Source: Terriglobia bacterium (lineage in GTDB: Bacteria > Acidobacteriota > Terriglobia > Terriglobales > Acidobacteriaceae). From it: DNA of 64,000 nucleotides. Position numbers and translations under genes: made by a program. Below the pieces are notes generated by a model that was not told the DNA's origin, did no database searches, and saw only the letters and a program-made list of their open reading frames with translations. Location: contig JAIQEY010000011.1 in NCBI GenBank assembly GCA_020073565.1, forward strand, positions 62,001 to 126,000. The letters run 5' to 3'. Every line of letters begins with the position of its first letter. Position 1 is the stretch's first letter. Positions 1 through 8,570 of this stretch are shown in pieces.

Positions 1-734
1 TCGGCTCGCAGGTGATTTTGTGGGAACCCAGTTCGGACAAGCGCAGCAAGCCGGTCTATCAGCTCGACCAGTGGCCCAAGGTTCGCCTCAATGATGCGCG
101 CGCGGATCCGCGTGGTTCACTCTGGATCGGCTCGATGCGGAACAACGTAAATCCCGACGGCTCGTCCGGCGCCGCGGGTGGCCGCGATGGCGTCCTGTAT
201 CGTCTGGACCCAGACGCTGCAGTGACCCAATGGTGCAGCGACATCGGCATCTCCAACACTCTGGCCTGGAGCCCCGACGGGCGTCGGTTCTATTTTGGCG
301 ACACACTGGATAACGTCGTTTGGGTCCACGACTATGATCCCGCCACAGGTTCGATTCAGAACCGGCGGCCGTTCTTGCAAAACTTTCCGCGGGGCTTGCC
401 CGATGGTTCTTGTGTCGATGCGGACGGCTATCTCTGGAATTGCCGGTTTTTCGGAGGGTGTATCGTCAGGCTTGCGCCCGACGGACAGATTGATCGCGTG
501 GTCGAGATGCCAGTGCAAAACATCACGACGTGCGCTTTTGGCGGCGCCGATCGCAAGACGCTGTACATCACCACCGCAACCGTCGAGGCGCCTCCCTGCG
601 ACCGGCTGGCGGGCGGACTGTTCGCGATCCGTACTGAAACGGAAGGACAACCGGAGAATCGCTTCTCCATTTTCACGACCCGCCAGTTCATGTCCACTGC
701 TCAGCCCGTGAATGAACGTGGCCTTGGTGGTTAG
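1..734 (+). CDS. SMP-30/gluconolactonase/LRE family protein (5' truncated)
   Basis: The reading frame is open from the window edge (first full codon at base 3), so the true start lies upstream; about 243 residues are visible against roughly 290-300 for the family. SMP-30 proteins are six-bladed beta-propeller lactonases that hydrolyse sugar lactones such as gluconolactone using one divalent metal. The expected blades are visible: a segment with NDARADPRG and LWIGSM, then ISNTLAWSPDG followed by YFGDT, then GSCVDADGYLW, with the family's Asn and Asp metal-ligand positions. No signal peptide can be judged because the start is missing. It lies 64 bases ahead of a ROK kinase and probably shares its transcript, which suggests a role in sugar oxidation or uptake. 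The exact substrate cannot be read from sequence. Confidence 0.88.
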   Translation, partial: GSQVILWEPSSDKRSKPVYQLDQWPKVRLNDARADPRGSLWIGSMRNNVNPDGSSGAAGGRDGVLYRLDPDAAVTQWCSDIGISNTLAWSPDGRRFYFGDTLDNVVWVHDYDPATGSIQNRRPFLQNFPRGLPDGSCVDADGYLWNCRFFGGCIVRLAPDGQIDRVVEMPVQNITTCAFGGADRKTLYITTATVEAPPCDRLAGGLFAIRTETEGQPENRFSIFTTRQFMSTAQPVNERGLGG

Positions 735-798
735 GGTTTGTGGGTTGCATCGGAGATTGATCCCTTACCTGATACGCTTGTAGATCGACAAGAATCGC

Positions 799-1785
799 AT
801 GAGCAGCCCTGCAGGAAACGGACTCATCATCGGAGTGGATATCGGCGGGACGAAGGTAGCTGCCGGACTCGTTGATTATTCCGGTGAGATCCAGCGGCAA
901 ATACGCGAGCCGATGGTGTCGGACGGAGATGCCGCTACCGGACTGGCTGCGGTGCGGCGTGTGATCGACGCTCTGCTCGGCGGCGACCAGAAGAACGCAC
1001 CTGCAATCCGTGGCATCGGAATCTGCGCTCCGGGGCCGCTGGATCCGATCACCGGCTTGGTCATCAATCCGCCCAATGTGCAGTGCTGGCGTAATTTCCC
1101 GCTTTCTCGGGAGGTCGAGAAAATCTACAGCGTCAAAGTAAGAATCGATAATGACGCCAACGCTGCCGCCCTGGCAGAAGCCCGGTGGGGCGCGGGCCGA
1201 GGCTATCATCAGATCTTCTACGCCACGGTAGGTACTGGTATTGGCACGGGCATCGTTTTCGATGGCCGCATTTATCACGGTCGCACAGGCGCCGCCGGCG
1301 AAGGTGGTCATAACACCATAGATTTTCGCGGTCCGCGCTGCGGGTGCGGCAAACCCGGATGTATCGAAGCCTTTGCCTGCGGCCCGGCGATTGCCAAGCG
1401 GGCGCGCACCAAACTCGCGGAACAGTCTGCTCGTGGGACTGCACTGCTGGAACTGGCGGGCGGAGACATCGAGAGAGTAACAACCGAAATGGTCGGGCGA
1501 GCCTGTGCCGCCGGCGATCCCATCGCGAAAGAGACCATGGAGGAAACCGTGGAGCTTCTGTCGATCTGGCTGGGTAACATGATCGACCTGCTCGATCCGG
1601 ACGCGATCATCATTGGCGGAGGAGTGTCTGGAATGCTGAGTCCGTTCTTCGCAGAAATTCGCAACCGGTTGCCGAGATGGTGCATCAATTCTCGGTGTCA
1701 GGAAATCCCGCTGGTGAAAGCACGCTACGGTGCAGACGCCGGGATCGCCGGCGGCGCTGCTCTGTGCGCACAGGAATCAGGTTAG
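799..1785 (+). CDS. ROK family sugar kinase (glucokinase-like)
   Basis: This 328-residue protein matches the usual ROK length (300-330). It would phosphorylate a hexose (glucose, mannose or similar) with ATP in the cytoplasm. Visible motifs are the N-terminal phosphate-binding loop GVDIGGTKVAAG (residues 12-23), the catalytic Asp in DNDANAAA (Asp119), the glycine-rich GTGIGTG stretch (about 145-151) and the ROK zinc site made by His171 of EGGHN plus Cys181, Cys183 and Cys188 of CGCGKPGC. There is no N-terminal helix-turn-helix, so it is a kinase and not a ROK repressor. It sits between a gluconolactonase and a HAD phosphatase on the same strand and faces the mannosidase operon, so mannose or glucose are reasonable substrates. 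Specificity within ROK cannot be assigned from these motifs. Confidence 0.92.
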   Translation: MSSPAGNGLIIGVDIGGTKVAAGLVDYSGEIQRQIREPMVSDGDAATGLAAVRRVIDALLGGDQKNAPAIRGIGICAPGPLDPITGLVINPPNVQCWRNFPLSREVEKIYSVKVRIDNDANAAALAEARWGAGRGYHQIFYATVGTGIGTGIVFDGRIYHGRTGAAGEGGHNTIDFRGPRCGCGKPGCIEAFACGPAIAKRARTKLAEQSARGTALLELAGGDIERVTTEMVGRACAAGDPIAKETMEETVELLSIWLGNMIDLLDPDAIIIGGGVSGMLSPFFAEIRNRLPRWCINSRCQEIPLVKARYGADAGIAGGAALCAQESG

Positions 1786-1871
1786 GGTTGGGCGCACTCC
1801 GCGAGTTCCGATGGCATCCTCGCGATGAGTCGGCAAATGCTTTCGAGAATCGCAACAAGGGACAAAACGAG

Positions 1872-2552
1872 ATGGCGGTGAATGGCAGAGGGAAGCTATC
1901 GGACCTGAAAGCAGTCATCTTTGACTACGGCGAAGTGCTGTGCCTCCCACCTACACCGGAGGATATCGAAGGCAGCGCGCAGATCCTGGGCATCCGTTCG
2001 GATTTGTTCTGGGTTCTGTGGCACCGGCATCGTGATCCGTACGATCGCGGCGATCTTTCGGCCGAAACCTACTGGCGCAGAGTGGCGGCAGACGCTAGCC
2101 GATCCGTTGATGCGGACCAGTCCCGCGAGTTGACCGAGAGAGACCTGGTCATGTGGAGCCGCCTCAATCCTGGTATGCTCGGCTGGCGCGAAAGCCTCTC
2201 GGCGGCGGGGATGAAGACTGCGGTTCTGTCGAACATGAACGTCGAGATGGTTCAGCACGCGCGGCGGAACTTTTCATGGTTGGAGCAACTCAACTGGGCG
2301 ACGTTTTCCGCCGAAGTGAGATTAATCAAGCCGGAGCCCGCGATCTATGAGCACTGTCTGCGGGGTTTAGGGGTTGCGCCCTCGGAGACCCTGTTCATCG
2401 ACGATCGCGAAGTCAACCTCGCGGCGGCTCGGGCCATGGGGATTCATGGGATTCAATTCAAATCGGTTACCCAGCTGAGGAACGATTTGGAGGCAGCGTC
2501 ATTTCCGACCTTGCCTCCGGCCACAACAGCGCGGAATCCCCCATCGATCTGA
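1872..2552 (+). CDS. HAD-superfamily phosphatase (YihX-like)
   Basis: A 226-residue HAD hydrolase. The ATG at 1872 is preferred over the upstream in-frame codon at 1677 because the longer form would overlap the ROK gene by over 100 bases and has no domain there; AGGGA lies about 10 bases before the ATG. Motif I is FDYGEVL, the variant seen in YihX-type sugar-phosphate phosphatases, where the usual second Asp is not in the standard DxD position. Motif II is LSNMN, and motifs III/IV are KPEPAIYEHCLRGLG followed by FIDDRE. The short alpha-helical cap fits class IA. It likely dephosphorylates a sugar phosphate (YihX acts on glucose 1-phosphate), but the substrate is inferred. It is the last gene of the forward cluster and converges on the mannosidase gene 21 bases away. 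Confidence 0.85.
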   Translation: MAVNGRGKLSDLKAVIFDYGEVLCLPPTPEDIEGSAQILGIRSDLFWVLWHRHRDPYDRGDLSAETYWRRVAADASRSVDADQSRELTERDLVMWSRLNPGMLGWRESLSAAGMKTAVLSNMNVEMVQHARRNFSWLEQLNWATFSAEVRLIKPEPAIYEHCLRGLGVAPSETLFIDDREVNLAAARAMGIHGIQFKSVTQLRNDLEAASFPTLPPATTARNPPSI

Positions 2553-2573
2553 GCGTTCCTGTCCCGGTGCTGT

Positions 2574-5240
2574 TCAGGGCGTTGCGGGTTGAAAAGCCTC
2601 CGTCAGCGACGTAATCTTCAGCACGCTTTTCAGCTGATCCAGCGTGCTGGAAGTCCTGAGCGTGATCGTAACCGGCTCACCCGGAAGCAGGTCAAAGTAA
2701 TTGTCAGACGTCTGGACATCCAGGTCGCCGAATGAAACGTACACGTTCCTCGCCAATGCCGGAGTCTGCAAAGTGATGCTGTAGCCCCCATCCGCTTTGT
2801 TAAGGCTGCTCTCAATTCTTGGTGCAACCGGGAGCTCCAGGTTGTGCGTGACATCGAAGAAGATCAAGTTCCGTGACACAGGTTTTCCATCGACTTCCAG
2901 ATCAGCAACCAAGAAGGAGCGGTGCAAATCAGCCTTCGCTGCGAGATCGGCCTTCGCAAGCGTGAGATAAATTGCGCTGGAGAGAGCCGGGATCTGGATC
3001 TCCTGCGTCCGCTCCAGCAACGTCTGGCCAGCGAAGTCGAGCAGCCGCACCCGGATTTTGCCGGCGAGAGGCTGCTGCTTGTCGAAAACGACGTAGACCT
3101 CGACTTGGTCATCGTGCAGGTAAGGCGAGATCAGCACATCGTCAAAGAAGCGGCGCGCATAGTACTGCAGAGCTTTCCAGCGACCGTAGTAATCGATGCT
3201 TGCCCAGGAAGCGACCGGCCAGCAGTCATTCAACTGCCAGTACAGCGAGCCCATCGTGCGCGGCCGCTGCCTTCGCATATGCTCGGCGCCGATCTTGATG
3301 ATCTCCGCCTGCTGCACCTGGCTCAGATAAACGAACGCAGCAAAATCCTTGGGTTCGCGATACTCGCGCAGCATGTAAGTCAAGATGCGTTCGTTTCCGC
3401 CCTTGTTCTTTTGGTGTGCCTGCATGACGGTAGAACGAATGTCGAAGTCCTCAGGCTTATTGGCAAACGAACGGATGGTGCGCATCTCGGGAAAAGATTG
3501 AAATCCGTATTCCGTCATGAAGCGTGGAAATTGCAAAGTGTAGTCTTGCGCCGGCGCCTGCTGGTGCCACACCGCCCAGTAGTGCATGTCGCCGTTGTGC
3601 TGGTTGTCGGGAACTTCCTCAAAGTTGGCGCTGGGCGAACTAGGGGAATAAGGAGTTGGATCTGCGTATTGCGTGACCGCGCTCCTGAGGATGTCACCGA
3701 AGAGGATTACATAATCCTGCCAAACCCGCTCGCGCGCCGCCGCTGAGATTGACTCTTTGAATTCCTGGCGATCGCCCCAGTGGTACCATCCCGTTTCGAC
3801 CTCATTGTTCCCGCACCAGATCACGATGCTGGGATGATCGCGTAGTCGTTTGATCTGGTCGATCGCTTCCTGCCGAACATTTTCCTGGAACGCTACGTCC
3901 CCGGGAACCATGTCCCCGCCGAAACTGAATTCCTGCCAAACCATGATGCCCAGTTCGTCGCAGATATCGTAGAAATCATCGGACTCATAGTAACCGCCAC
4001 CCCATTCGCGGACCATATTCATGTGCGCGTCGCGAGCGGACTGGAGTATGTTGCGATGTATCTCAGGAGTTACTCGGTTAGGAAAGCTGTCAAACGGAAT
4101 AACATCCGCGCCCTTGGCAAATACAGGAATACCATTTACCACAAACTCGAAGCTCTTCCCCCATTGGTCGAGAACGCGGCGCAGCTCCAGAGAACGCAGT
4201 CCAGTCTTCGTCTCAGTTCGAGCTGCAACTTCGCGGCCAATACGGATCGAGGCAGAAAAGCGGTAGCGGCTCTGGGGCCCGTATCCAAGCGGATACCACA
4301 ACTTCGGCGCTTGGATGCGAATGGGAAATGAAACGTGATTCATGCCGGCGTCAAGCTGCAGCGCCTGGTTTCCATCGGCCGTCTGTGCGCCAGACATTTC
4401 ATCGTGAGCCAATGTAAGAGTAGCGGTCGTCGGTTTGCTGGCTTCGATGTCAAGCTCGGCGGTGACACTGGCTGTGTCGGCCGTGACTTTCCGTTGGTGG
4501 ATATGGAAATTGTCGATGCGCAGCACATCCCAAGTCTCCAGACGCACGGGCTGCCAGATGCCTTCCGTCATGAAACGCGGACCCCAATCCCAGCCGTATT
4601 GATACGGCGCCTTGCGTGTGTAGGGGGCGGTGGCGATGTTCTCTTCGTTTCCGTAATTGTGGGTTGAGATCGAAGGCAGAACGTAAGGCAGCGACTTAAC
4701 GTACGGCAGCATCTTCGTGATCGCAGAATAGAACTCCACGCGAAGCGTATTCGGACCGGGCTTCAGCAGCGTCTTTGCGGGAATGCGCCAACGGCGGTGC
4801 ATGTTGTCCGCGTGCAGCACCACTTGGTCGTTCAGGTAGACGTCGGCCAACGTGTCGAGTCCCTCAAACACCAGGTCGACGTGGTCATGGGCGAGGATCG
4901 CCGCGTCGAGCGTTAGCGTGGTGCGGTACTCCCAGTCGGTCAGACCGATCCACTGCAGGCGGAATTCGTTGTCCCGATCGAAGGGTTCCGGGATGAGTTT
5001 GTTGCGCAGCAGGTCGGTGTGCACTACGCCCGGAACTTGGGCCGGATGCCATTCCTTAATATCGGCGCGGTCGACATTGCCGGCTGCGCGAAATTCCCAT
5101 CCCGAGTCGAGCATGCGACTCGATGATTCCGCGGCCTCGAGGAGCGTGCTGGTCAGGGCAGAGATCACGAACAACAGGGCAAGCAGACCAAGGGCCTCCG
5201 CCAACATCCGGACTGGTCGAAACAGGTCGTTCCGTTTCAT
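2574..5240 (-). CDS. Secreted GH2 beta-mannosidase
   Basis: An 888-residue glycoside hydrolase family 2 enzyme that would remove terminal beta-1,4-mannose from manno-oligosaccharides. The start is placed at the ATG at 5240, which has an AAGGAG ribosome-binding site and is followed directly by a signal peptide (basic MKRNDLFRPVR, then a hydrophobic run to about residue 38). Domains in order are a jelly-roll sugar-binding domain (about 45-210), an immunoglobulin-like sandwich, the (beta/alpha)8 barrel (about 370-680) and C-terminal sandwiches. The acid/base is Glu480 in WCGNNEVETGW and the nucleophile is Glu577 in MTEYGFQSF, both typical of beta-mannosidases. It is the last gene of the twelve-gene reverse operon. 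With the GH5 enzyme and mannonate dehydratase nearby, mannan or glucomannan is the likely target. Confidence 0.92.
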   Translation of the reverse strand: MKRNDLFRPVRMLAEALGLLALLFVISALTSTLLEAAESSSRMLDSGWEFRAAGNVDRADIKEWHPAQVPGVVHTDLLRNKLIPEPFDRDNEFRLQWIGLTDWEYRTTLTLDAAILAHDHVDLVFEGLDTLADVYLNDQVVLHADNMHRRWRIPAKTLLKPGPNTLRVEFYSAITKMLPYVKSLPYVLPSISTHNYGNEENIATAPYTRKAPYQYGWDWGPRFMTEGIWQPVRLETWDVLRIDNFHIHQRKVTADTASVTAELDIEASKPTTATLTLAHDEMSGAQTADGNQALQLDAGMNHVSFPIRIQAPKLWYPLGYGPQSRYRFSASIRIGREVAARTETKTGLRSLELRRVLDQWGKSFEFVVNGIPVFAKGADVIPFDSFPNRVTPEIHRNILQSARDAHMNMVREWGGGYYESDDFYDICDELGIMVWQEFSFGGDMVPGDVAFQENVRQEAIDQIKRLRDHPSIVIWCGNNEVETGWYHWGDRQEFKESISAAARERVWQDYVILFGDILRSAVTQYADPTPYSPSSPSANFEEVPDNQHNGDMHYWAVWHQQAPAQDYTLQFPRFMTEYGFQSFPEMRTIRSFANKPEDFDIRSTVMQAHQKNKGGNERILTYMLREYREPKDFAAFVYLSQVQQAEIIKIGAEHMRRQRPRTMGSLYWQLNDCWPVASWASIDYYGRWKALQYYARRFFDDVLISPYLHDDQVEVYVVFDKQQPLAGKIRVRLLDFAGQTLLERTQEIQIPALSSAIYLTLAKADLAAKADLHRSFLVADLEVDGKPVSRNLIFFDVTHNLELPVAPRIESSLNKADGGYSITLQTPALARNVYVSFGDLDVQTSDNYFDLLPGEPVTITLRTSSTLDQLKSVLKITSLTEAFQPATP

Positions 5241-5259
5241 GATGAATTCTCCTTGCGAA

Positions 5260-5688
5260 TTAAGAATTGTTTCCGGTTGCGATGAGTTCCAGCCCGACGT
5301 TCGCCAACGCAATGTCTTCGGCTGAAGAAAGGCCGCTCACGCCGATGGCGCCGACCACCTCACCATTCCTCCGGATGGGAATGCCTCCGCCCCATCCGAC
5401 GAAGCGACTGTCTCCGTAAAAGGCGATGTCAAAGCCTTTTTCGGGATGACGGATCTTGTCGCCGATATCCTTCGTGGGTTTGCGCTCGCGTGCCGCGGTG
5501 TACGCCTTATTGGCGGCGACGCGAATCGAAGCGAGAGGAGCCCCGTCCATGCGGGCGAAGGCGATGAGTTCGCCATGTGCGTCGGCCACTGAAATGACCG
5601 CTGCCTTCTGAAGCTGCAGCGCCTTCTCGACGATCGCGTCAACGATCCGCTTCGCGTCCTGGTAGTCGATGGCGGGAACGGTTTTCAC
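5260..5688 (-). CDS. GlcG/HbpS-like (DUF336) small protein
   Basis: A 142-residue protein of the GlcG/HbpS family, close to the standard length. The signature is a helix-rich N-terminus (AKRIVDAIVEKALQLQKAAV), then VADAHGELIAFARMDGAPLAS, a lysine-containing segment AANKAYTAA and the C-terminal glycine-rich GGIPIRRNGEVVGAIGVSG. Family members bind haem (HbpS) or accompany glycolate and other small-acid oxidation (GlcG), but many are uncharacterised. No signal peptide is seen. An AAGGAGAG ribosome-binding site precedes the start. It sits between the GH5 and GH2 genes with only 19 bases to the GH2 start, so it is co-transcribed with carbohydrate genes; its role there is unknown. Confidence 0.85.
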   Translation of the reverse strand: MKTVPAIDYQDAKRIVDAIVEKALQLQKAAVISVADAHGELIAFARMDGAPLASIRVAANKAYTAARERKPTKDIGDKIRHPEKGFDIAFYGDSRFVGWGGGIPIRRNGEVVGAIGVSGLSSAEDIALANVGLELIATGNNS

Positions 5689-5759
5689 TGGCGTTCTCTC
5701 CTTGGGGAAGGATTATGTAACTCCCCTGGAACTGAGCAGTCAAGGTGGGCCCGGGCTAA

Positions 5760-7028
5760 CTACGACGACTTCATCTTCTGCTGCAGCAGATTCAGCAATG
5801 GGCGATCGAGTTGATGATCGTGCCACTTCTCATATTTCGTTCCAGGACGTTCGGTGTCGAGCACTCCGAAAGGACCGCGAAAGTTCCATAACGCCCAGCC
5901 TGTATGCAACTCGCCCAGCACGCTTAACGTGTCGCTGAACCAGGCAAGAACGACTTGGGGCGGAGTGTGCTTGTAACAACCCATCTCCCCGAAGTGAATC
6001 GGGACGCCCTGGCCGGCGAGTTCTCCCCACGGCTGAAAGGTGCGCGTCAGCATTTCCCGGTCAGAGATTACATTGCCCGTATTGTCCTTCAACGGCCAAG
6101 TTGGTTCTGGTTCGGAGCCGGTCAGCGTGCCGCGAGCCCATTCGCACTGGTAGTGCGTCAACTGGGCAGGGCGGTAGGTGTGGCAACTCTGCATCGCATG
6201 GGTATCGAAGAGGTCCGGAATAGCAGCGGTCCCGCCAGCGTATCCATCGACGATCACAAGTCGCTGCGGATCGTGCTTGCGAATCCCGTCGATTGCGGCT
6301 CGGGCGACCCGAACATAGTCCTTCAAGTGTCGTTGCCCCGGCTTCGTCTCTTCGGCCTTCTCGGTCTCCGCGGCAGTAGGAAGATCGAGCGGCTCATTGA
6401 CCAGGTTGAAACTCAGTTTGTCACTGGAGATGCCCTTGTAGCGGTCTGCGAAATACGTCCATTGATATACGAAGGCGTCCTGAGTTCTTGAATCTGCGAA
6501 TACGCTTGTCCTCTCCTTGGTCACATGAATCCCGGTCAAGGCTTCGTCCATGATGTCGAGAATGCAATATCCCGGCGCGCGGTGCAGGCACACGTTCACG
6601 TGGATCCCATACTTCTCACCAAGGCGGATGGCCCGATCGATGGGGACGACGTTTTCCTCATGCATATTGAAAGGATTATGGGAATCGGTCCAGAAGCGAT
6701 AGTCCATCGGCAATCGCACCCAGTTGAAGCCCCAGTCGCGAATCCAGCGGAAGTCGTCCTCGAGGAACATGCCGTCGTTCTTGTACGGGAAGTACTTCAT
6801 CCAATCCGGATCGGTGGAGAAGTACTCGAGAAGATTAAAACCGTACCACTGCGGATTTTTCGCCGGAGATGAGGCCGATCCTGATTCAGCAGGCGCCAGC
6901 GCTGAGGGTGCGCCCAGAGCCGCGACTGCTCGGGGCAGCGCGGTGGCCGCGGCCGACAAGCCAAGATACTTCAGCAAGGCACGTCGGCTAACGCCCGCCG
7001 CTTGACTGCTGAGATTCGTCGTTATCAT
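5760..7028 (-). CDS. Tat-exported GH5 endoglycanase
   Basis: A 422-residue glycoside hydrolase family 5 enzyme. The ATG at 7028 has an AGGTGG ribosome-binding site; an upstream in-frame codon at 7064 would give 434 residues. A Tat-type leader is visible: SRRALLKYLG followed by the hydrophobic AAATALPRAVAAL, so export in a folded state is likely. The barrel begins around WYGFNLLEYF. The acid/base is Glu212 in FNLVNEPLD and the nucleophile is Glu348 in IHFGEMGCY, with conserved His-Tyr before it (SCHTYRP). Family 5 includes cellulases, mannanases and related enzymes; the neighbouring beta-mannosidase makes endo-mannanase or glucomannanase attractive, but this is inference. The MFS gene ends only 44 bases upstream, so they are one transcript. 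Confidence 0.9.
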   Translation of the reverse strand: MITTNLSSQAAGVSRRALLKYLGLSAAATALPRAVAALGAPSALAPAESGSASSPAKNPQWYGFNLLEYFSTDPDWMKYFPYKNDGMFLEDDFRWIRDWGFNWVRLPMDYRFWTDSHNPFNMHEENVVPIDRAIRLGEKYGIHVNVCLHRAPGYCILDIMDEALTGIHVTKERTSVFADSRTQDAFVYQWTYFADRYKGISSDKLSFNLVNEPLDLPTAAETEKAEETKPGQRHLKDYVRVARAAIDGIRKHDPQRLVIVDGYAGGTAAIPDLFDTHAMQSCHTYRPAQLTHYQCEWARGTLTGSEPEPTWPLKDNTGNVISDREMLTRTFQPWGELAGQGVPIHFGEMGCYKHTPPQVVLAWFSDTLSVLGELHTGWALWNFRGPFGVLDTERPGTKYEKWHDHQLDRPLLNLLQQKMKSS

Positions 7029-7071
7029 CGAAATCACCACCTGTCCGGCCAATGACAACACCATGGCCCTT

Positions 7072-8517
7072 TCAGCTGCCGGGTTCTCTCGCGCCCGCCA
7101 TTTCTGGAGCGCTCACCCGGCGGCCCGAGGTCCAGAACTTCATGATCTCCTCTAGAGAACGTCCCTTGGTTTCCGGAACCAACCACAGGACACACAGGAA
7201 ATTCGCGAGCGCGGCAAAGCTGAACCACCAGAACGTGCCGTCGCTGCCGAGATGTTTCTGCATCAACGGAAAACTCTGGTTCCCAAAGTATCCAACCAGC
7301 CAGAGAGCGGTGGTTGCAATCGACATCGCGCGGCCCCGCACCTTGGTTGGATAAATTTCGGAAATGATCACCCAGCAGGCAACTCCGTTCCCGAATGCGT
7401 GCCCCGCAACGAACGTCATCACGAATAGCAAGACAGCAAGGCCGCTTCCGTGAATGTGGTAGAACCAACCGACCGACGCCAAGGATAGGCACTGCGTGAC
7501 CGTCCCAGCAAGGATCAGCGTCTTGCGTCCTACGCGATCCACGAGCCAGAGTGCGAACAGAGTGAAAGTGAGGTTGACCAGGCTGACCAGCACGGATTGG
7601 AAGAAGGCATCGGTAGTCGCCGTGCCCGCCGTTCTGAAAATCTCAGGCAGGAACGAGAAGAGCGGAGTGATTCCGCTGAGCTGCGAAAAGCCCGCCAGCA
7701 TAATCCCGAGCAAGAGTGGCCGGCGAAAGGTGCTGAAAAGCTCTGAAAGGTGCCCTTCCTCGACGAAGAGCGACGCTTCGATGGCTGCGCCTTCACGGTC
7801 GGCAACGTCCGCGGCGTTCACTCGGCTAAGAACGTCAAAAGCAGCTTCGCGCCTGCCCGCTTTCATCAACCACCTCGGGCTCTCCAGCGCCGGAACGATC
7901 ATGATGGCGAAGAGAATAGCGGGGACGATGCCCGCGAAGAACATCCATCTCCAACCCACTGACGTGTTCCAGGACTCATCCCCCAGCCGCTGGATCAGCA
8001 TGTTCACAAAGACCGCGCTCAGGATGCCCAGCACAATTCCCAGTTGATACAGGGTGACCAGTCGCCCACGCAGGCGCGTAGGTGCGATCTCGGCGATGTA
8101 CATCGGAGAAATGATGGAAGCCGCGCCGATACCAAGTCCGCCTAACAGCCTCCAAAATACAAATTGGCTGAGAGTGCCGGCGAATAACATGCCCGCCGAG
8201 GAGGCTGCGAAGCACACCGCGCACAGAGACAAGCCTTTCTTCAGGCCGACGCGGTCTACGACTGCACCTGCGCCTGCGGATCCCGCGATGCAGCCAACCA
8301 GCGCGCATCCGGCGGCCCACCCGACCCCGACCGCGTCCAGGCGGAAGCATTGGGTCAGATAATGAATGGCGCCGCTGATCACGATATTGTCGTAGCCGAA
8401 CAGCAGTCCGCCCAGCCCGGCTACGCTGGCAGCAACGATCAGGTGCCATCGATCGGGAACGGTTGACCCAGCCGGAGAGGATTTCAATGCCGCCGACCTC
8501 CGCGTTTCTTCATTCAA
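7072..8517 (-). CDS. MFS sugar porter (SP family)
   Basis: A 481-residue inner-membrane transporter of the sugar-porter branch of the major facilitator superfamily, length and twelve-helix layout as expected. It would import a hexose or pentose with protons. Family marks include GLLFGYDNIVISG in helix 1, GRLVTLYQLGIVLG, ESPRWLMKAGR before the central loop, VDRVGRKTLIL after helix 8 and the terminal PETKGRSLEEI signature. The start appears to be a TTG at 8517 preceded by GGAGGGGAG; no in-frame ATG lies close by. It lies between GH3 and GH5 genes and probably takes up the monosaccharides or short products they release. Confidence 0.92.
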   Translation of the reverse strand: MNEETRRSAALKSSPAGSTVPDRWHLIVAASVAGLGGLLFGYDNIVISGAIHYLTQCFRLDAVGVGWAAGCALVGCIAGSAGAGAVVDRVGLKKGLSLCAVCFAASSAGMLFAGTLSQFVFWRLLGGLGIGAASIISPMYIAEIAPTRLRGRLVTLYQLGIVLGILSAVFVNMLIQRLGDESWNTSVGWRWMFFAGIVPAILFAIMIVPALESPRWLMKAGRREAAFDVLSRVNAADVADREGAAIEASLFVEEGHLSELFSTFRRPLLLGIMLAGFSQLSGITPLFSFLPEIFRTAGTATTDAFFQSVLVSLVNLTFTLFALWLVDRVGRKTLILAGTVTQCLSLASVGWFYHIHGSGLAVLLFVMTFVAGHAFGNGVACWVIISEIYPTKVRGRAMSIATTALWLVGYFGNQSFPLMQKHLGSDGTFWWFSFAALANFLCVLWLVPETKGRSLEEIMKFWTSGRRVSAPEMAGAREPGS

Positions 8518-8570
8518 AAAATGGCTCCCCTCCGCGCGCTTTGCGGCGCGCCACTTCTTGCCCGAGAAGT

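Noticed and set aside
1677-1871. Upstream extension of the HAD phosphatase frame
   Set aside because: It overlaps the ROK kinase gene and adds residues without similarity; the ATG at 1872 starts right before the HAD domain.
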